A DNA stretch of 64,000 bases from positions 1 through 64,000 of the forward strand of contig JAPOQK010000069.1 in assembly GCA_026710795.1 (NCBI GenBank), in the 5' to 3' direction. This DNA is from Candidatus Poribacteria bacterium (GTDB lineage Bacteria > Poribacteria > WGA-4E > WGA-3G). The position numbers and the translations under genes are program-made. The notes under the pieces were generated by a model. The model was not told the DNA's origin, did not search any database, and was given only the letters and a program-made list of their open reading frames with translations. This document shows, in pieces, positions 61,102 to 64,000 of this stretch. Position 1 is the stretch's first letter; each line of letters opens with the position of its first letter.

Positions 61102-63552
61102 ATGAAACGTCATAATCACTTAATCAATTCCATTATGCAGAACAAGTTAATTAAGTTCATTCAGAAAAGAAGGATCTTCCTTGCAATCCCACTGTTTCCA
61201 GTGTGTCTGTTTATTCTTGCTAACTGGGTTTTTCCACTCCCAAAGCATAAACTCCAACCAACACCATCTACTGTCGTATTAGATAGAAACGGTGAATGGC
61301 TTCGTGCATTCACAACACCAAATGACATGTGGAGATTTCCAGAAACATCACTTGATAATGTCTCTCCTCTGTTCCAAACTGCTATGTTAACCTATGAAGA
61401 TAAATGGTTTTATCAGCACTGGGGGATTAACCCCGTTTCGCTGGTATATGCTGCTATTGACAACTTCAAAGCACGTAGAATCGTTCGCGGTGGTTCTACA
61501 ATTACAATGCAGCTTGCACGTCTTATGGAACCAAAAGACCGTACTATACCTAACAAATGTATTGAAATATTTCGGGCATTTCAACTTGAATTAACTTACA
61601 CAAAAACGGAGATCTTAACATTATACTTCAACCTACTACCCTATGGTGGAAACATTGTAGGTTCTGGTGCGGCAGCACGTCTTTATTTTAATAAACCACA
61701 AAGTGCACTCAGTCTTGGAGAAGCTGCACTATTAGCAGCAATACCTAATTCACCAGAATATCTGCGACCTGACCGTTTTCCTGAAAAGGCGCGCAACGCA
61801 AGAACAAAGGTCCTGAATAGGATGAAAGCTGCAGGAAAAATAACCGAACAGCGACTTCAGGAAGCACTTAACGAGCCAATACCATCAAAACGTTATCATC
61901 TGCCTTTCAAAGCACCACATCTATCGCGTTTAATTGCAAACAATCAGCAAAACAGCACATCTCAAAATATAAGCAAATATAGAATACACACAACAATTGG
62001 TCAACGCTATCAAGAAACTGCTAAACGAATTTTACGTGAATACATGCGTCCTCTTCAAGCACAGGGTATATCTGCAGGTTCCATTGTCATTCTTGATACA
62101 AAAAGTCGTGAAGTCCTTGCAATGGTCGGTTCCCCGGACTTTTTTGATAAAGAATCGGATGGACAGGTCAATGGAACACTTGCAATTCGATCACCAGGAT
62201 CAACACTCAAACCCTTTATCTATGCACTTGCAATTGATAAAGGATATATTACACCTCAGACACTCTTATTTGATGTGCCAGTAGATTATAACGGGTACTC
62301 ACCTGTGAATTTTGATGGAAAATATTCAGGACATATTACAGCAAGAAAGGCTTTAGCACATTCACTGAATGTCCCCGCAGTCAATCTTTATGCTAAAATG
62401 CAGAAGGACAGTCTATATGAATTTCTTCGACAGGCACATATTTCCACACTATCTGAGAAGGAGGACTATGGACTTTCTCTTATACTTGGTGGATGTGGAA
62501 TAAATCTGCTTGAATTGACAAATCTCTATGCTGGATTGGCAAATATGGGAGTGTTCGAACCCTATCAATTGAAACTTAATCAATACAAAAAGTGTGAGAA
62601 AAAGACCGATGTACACAATCCTTATTCACTTCAGTCCATATCCTCCTCCATGCCAGAGTCACGATTATTACGACCAGAAACATGTTGGGTTGTTACCGAT
62701 ATGCTAACAACCTTAAAACGTCCCGATTTTCCTGATACATTTGAACTGACCGGTACTATGCCAAAAGTTGCATGGAAAACCGGAACTTCCTATGGACACA
62801 GAGACGCATGGAGCATAGGGTATACTCCAGAACTGACTATCGGGGTCTGGATCGGAAACTTCAATGCAACTGGTAACCAAATACTCAGTGGTGCCAATTC
62901 AGCCGCACCAATCTTATTCACTTTATTCACTGCACTTTCAGGGGAAAAGTCGAATAAATGGTTTGTCAAACCAGTATCTTTAAAGACCCGTCTCGTTTGT
63001 GCCGTGAGCGGATTACCACTTTCCATCCACTGTCCAACTTCAATTTCAGATGTTTATATTTCCGGCGTTTCCACTATACGGGAATGTCACATACACAAAA
63101 CTATTCAGGTAGATGATACCACTGGTGAACGACTCTGTTCATCATGTCGCCATGGGAAACAGTATAGTGACGAGACATTTGCGGTTTTACCTGCAAATGT
63201 TGCGACATGGATGAATGCAAATGGGTTCGGTGTACCTTTGCTACCTAAACACAATGGAGACTGCACGAGACTAATTTCTGGCACATCACCAATAATTCTG
63301 TCCCCTGCACGTGACACTGTCTATCATATCCGTAGTAATATCCCATTTGAGTATCAAAAAATTCGTTTGTCTGCTTCTGTTTCAGGTGATACACAAGATC
63401 TTTTTTGGTTTCTAAACGGTGAGCTTGTATTCAAAGGAAAAGCAGTAGAACCAACTTTCCTAACCCCTATTGCTGGCAAGCATGAATTGACTTGCATAGA
63501 TGGTGCTGGCAGATCAACAAGCCTACCCCTTACCATCGTTGCACAAGATTGA
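61102..63552 (+). CDS. pbpC: Penicillin-binding protein 1C
   Basis: YEDKWFYQHWGINPVSLVYAAIDN, GGSTITMQLARLMEP, SPGSTLKPFIYALAID, KTGTSYGHRDAWSIG, C-terminal BiPBP_C-like domain; ATG 61102 preferred over TTG 61018. Confidence 0.95.
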   Translation: MKRHNHLINSIMQNKLIKFIQKRRIFLAIPLFPVCLFILANWVFPLPKHKLQPTPSTVVLDRNGEWLRAFTTPNDMWRFPETSLDNVSPLFQTAMLTYEDKWFYQHWGINPVSLVYAAIDNFKARRIVRGGSTITMQLARLMEPKDRTIPNKCIEIFRAFQLELTYTKTEILTLYFNLLPYGGNIVGSGAAARLYFNKPQSALSLGEAALLAAIPNSPEYLRPDRFPEKARNARTKVLNRMKAAGKITEQRLQEALNEPIPSKRYHLPFKAPHLSRLIANNQQNSTSQNISKYRIHTTIGQRYQETAKRILREYMRPLQAQGISAGSIVILDTKSREVLAMVGSPDFFDKESDGQVNGTLAIRSPGSTLKPFIYALAIDKGYITPQTLLFDVPVDYNGYSPVNFDGKYSGHITARKALAHSLNVPAVNLYAKMQKDSLYEFLRQAHISTLSEKEDYGLSLILGGCGINLLELTNLYAGLANMGVFEPYQLKLNQYKKCEKKTDVHNPYSLQSISSSMPESRLLRPETCWVVTDMLTTLKRPDFPDTFELTGTMPKVAWKTGTSYGHRDAWSIGYTPELTIGVWIGNFNATGNQILSGANSAAPILFTLFTALSGEKSNKWFVKPVSLKTRLVCAVSGLPLSIHCPTSISDVYISGVSTIRECHIHKTIQVDDTTGERLCSSCRHGKQYSDETFAVLPANVATWMNANGFGVPLLPKHNGDCTRLISGTSPIILSPARDTVYHIRSNIPFEYQKIRLSASVSGDTQDLFWFLNGELVFKGKAVEPTFLTPIAGKHELTCIDGAGRSTSLPLTIVAQD

Positions 63553-63815
63553 CATACTCCCAAGCCTTGAGGCATGTGATTCTTCTATCATCAGAGACAA
63601 CCTGCCGAAGCGGTATTACGTCTCCTCCTGAAAAGGTTGATGCCCAACCTTATGAATGTTTATAGCGGCGTTTATATCTCGGTCATGAGAGATTTTACAG
63701 TGATGGCAATACCAATCGCGCACACTCAAATCAAAGAACTCATGGCTTTGTCCGCAGGCATGGCAAACTTTGCTTGTGGGTATCCACTTATCAATCTGCA
63801 CAACGTGCTTGCAAA
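63550..63815 (-). mobile_element. IS200/IS605-family (TnpB-type) element remnant with preserved right end
   Basis: Minus strand ...ACCGCTTCGGCAGGTTGTCTC...GAATCACATGCCTCAAGGCTTGGGAGTATGTCA resembles RE/omega-RNA ends of IS605-type elements. Confidence 0.75.
63616..63801 (-). pseudogene. TnpB C-terminal fragment (OrfB zinc ribbon + RuvC-III)
   Basis: DKWIPTSKVCHACGQ...WYCHHCKISHDRDINAAINI; only the last ~60 codons remain. Confidence 0.9.
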
Positions 63816-63917
63816 TGACGATTGCGCGGATGTTCTTGTATCTTGTATTTGTAGGTGCGCATTACTTATATCCTTCGCATTACAATGCCGCTTCTAAATG
63901 GTGCGGTGGCACTTACC

Positions 63918-64000
63918 GGATTCAACCAATGTTGTTGATTGGAAATCTCTTTTCTGTAGGAGCGACTCCTCCTCGCGATACAAACGCATTCATCATTCCC
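63918..64000. repeat. Second copy of ACCGGATTCAAC..TTGTTGATTGGAAATCT-TGTAGGAGCGAC intergenic repeat
   Basis: Matches ~4214-4262; continues beyond the window. Confidence 0.8.

Overview
The window is about 40% GC by eye and dense with bacterial chromosomal genes. Gene families (two Cys-type sulfatases, Gfo/Idh oxidoreductase, DUF6807, DUF1549/1553, LamG and discoidin-like secreted proteins, ceramidase-like protein) suggest a Candidatus Poribacteria or PVC-like lineage; this is inference only. Housekeeping blocks are clear: hflK-hflC, rpsF-ssb-rpsR-rplI-dnaB, an Mla-type mlaE-mlaF-mlaD set, radA-(PIN/TRAM)-ispD-ispF-cysS, dprA-accA, tsaE, tenA, dapA-like, aroA, and an alpha-2-macroglobulin/pbpC pair. 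No rRNA, tRNA or CRISPR array was recognised. The observations most worth a second look are: (1) a shared C-terminal tail motif on two otherwise different secreted concanavalin-like proteins; (2) a ~125 bp MITE-like element present twice; (3) several families of intergenic palindromic repeats, including a cloverleaf-like one; (4) a truncated TnpB with a preserved right end (omega-RNA-like) abutting the pbpC stop codon; (5) a UPF0175 antitoxin-like gene next to a decayed PIN toxin; (6) a caspase-fold protein lacking the catalytic Cys; (7) a diheme porin next to a P460-like lipoprotein; (8) an MlaD-like protein with a possible outer-membrane barrel tail; (9) a 20 bp perfect palindrome over the -10 box of the rpsF operon; and (10) an unassigned protein with a recombinase-like 'KAVHKAQRNA' helix. 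All similarity calls are from memory of family motifs; no searches were run.
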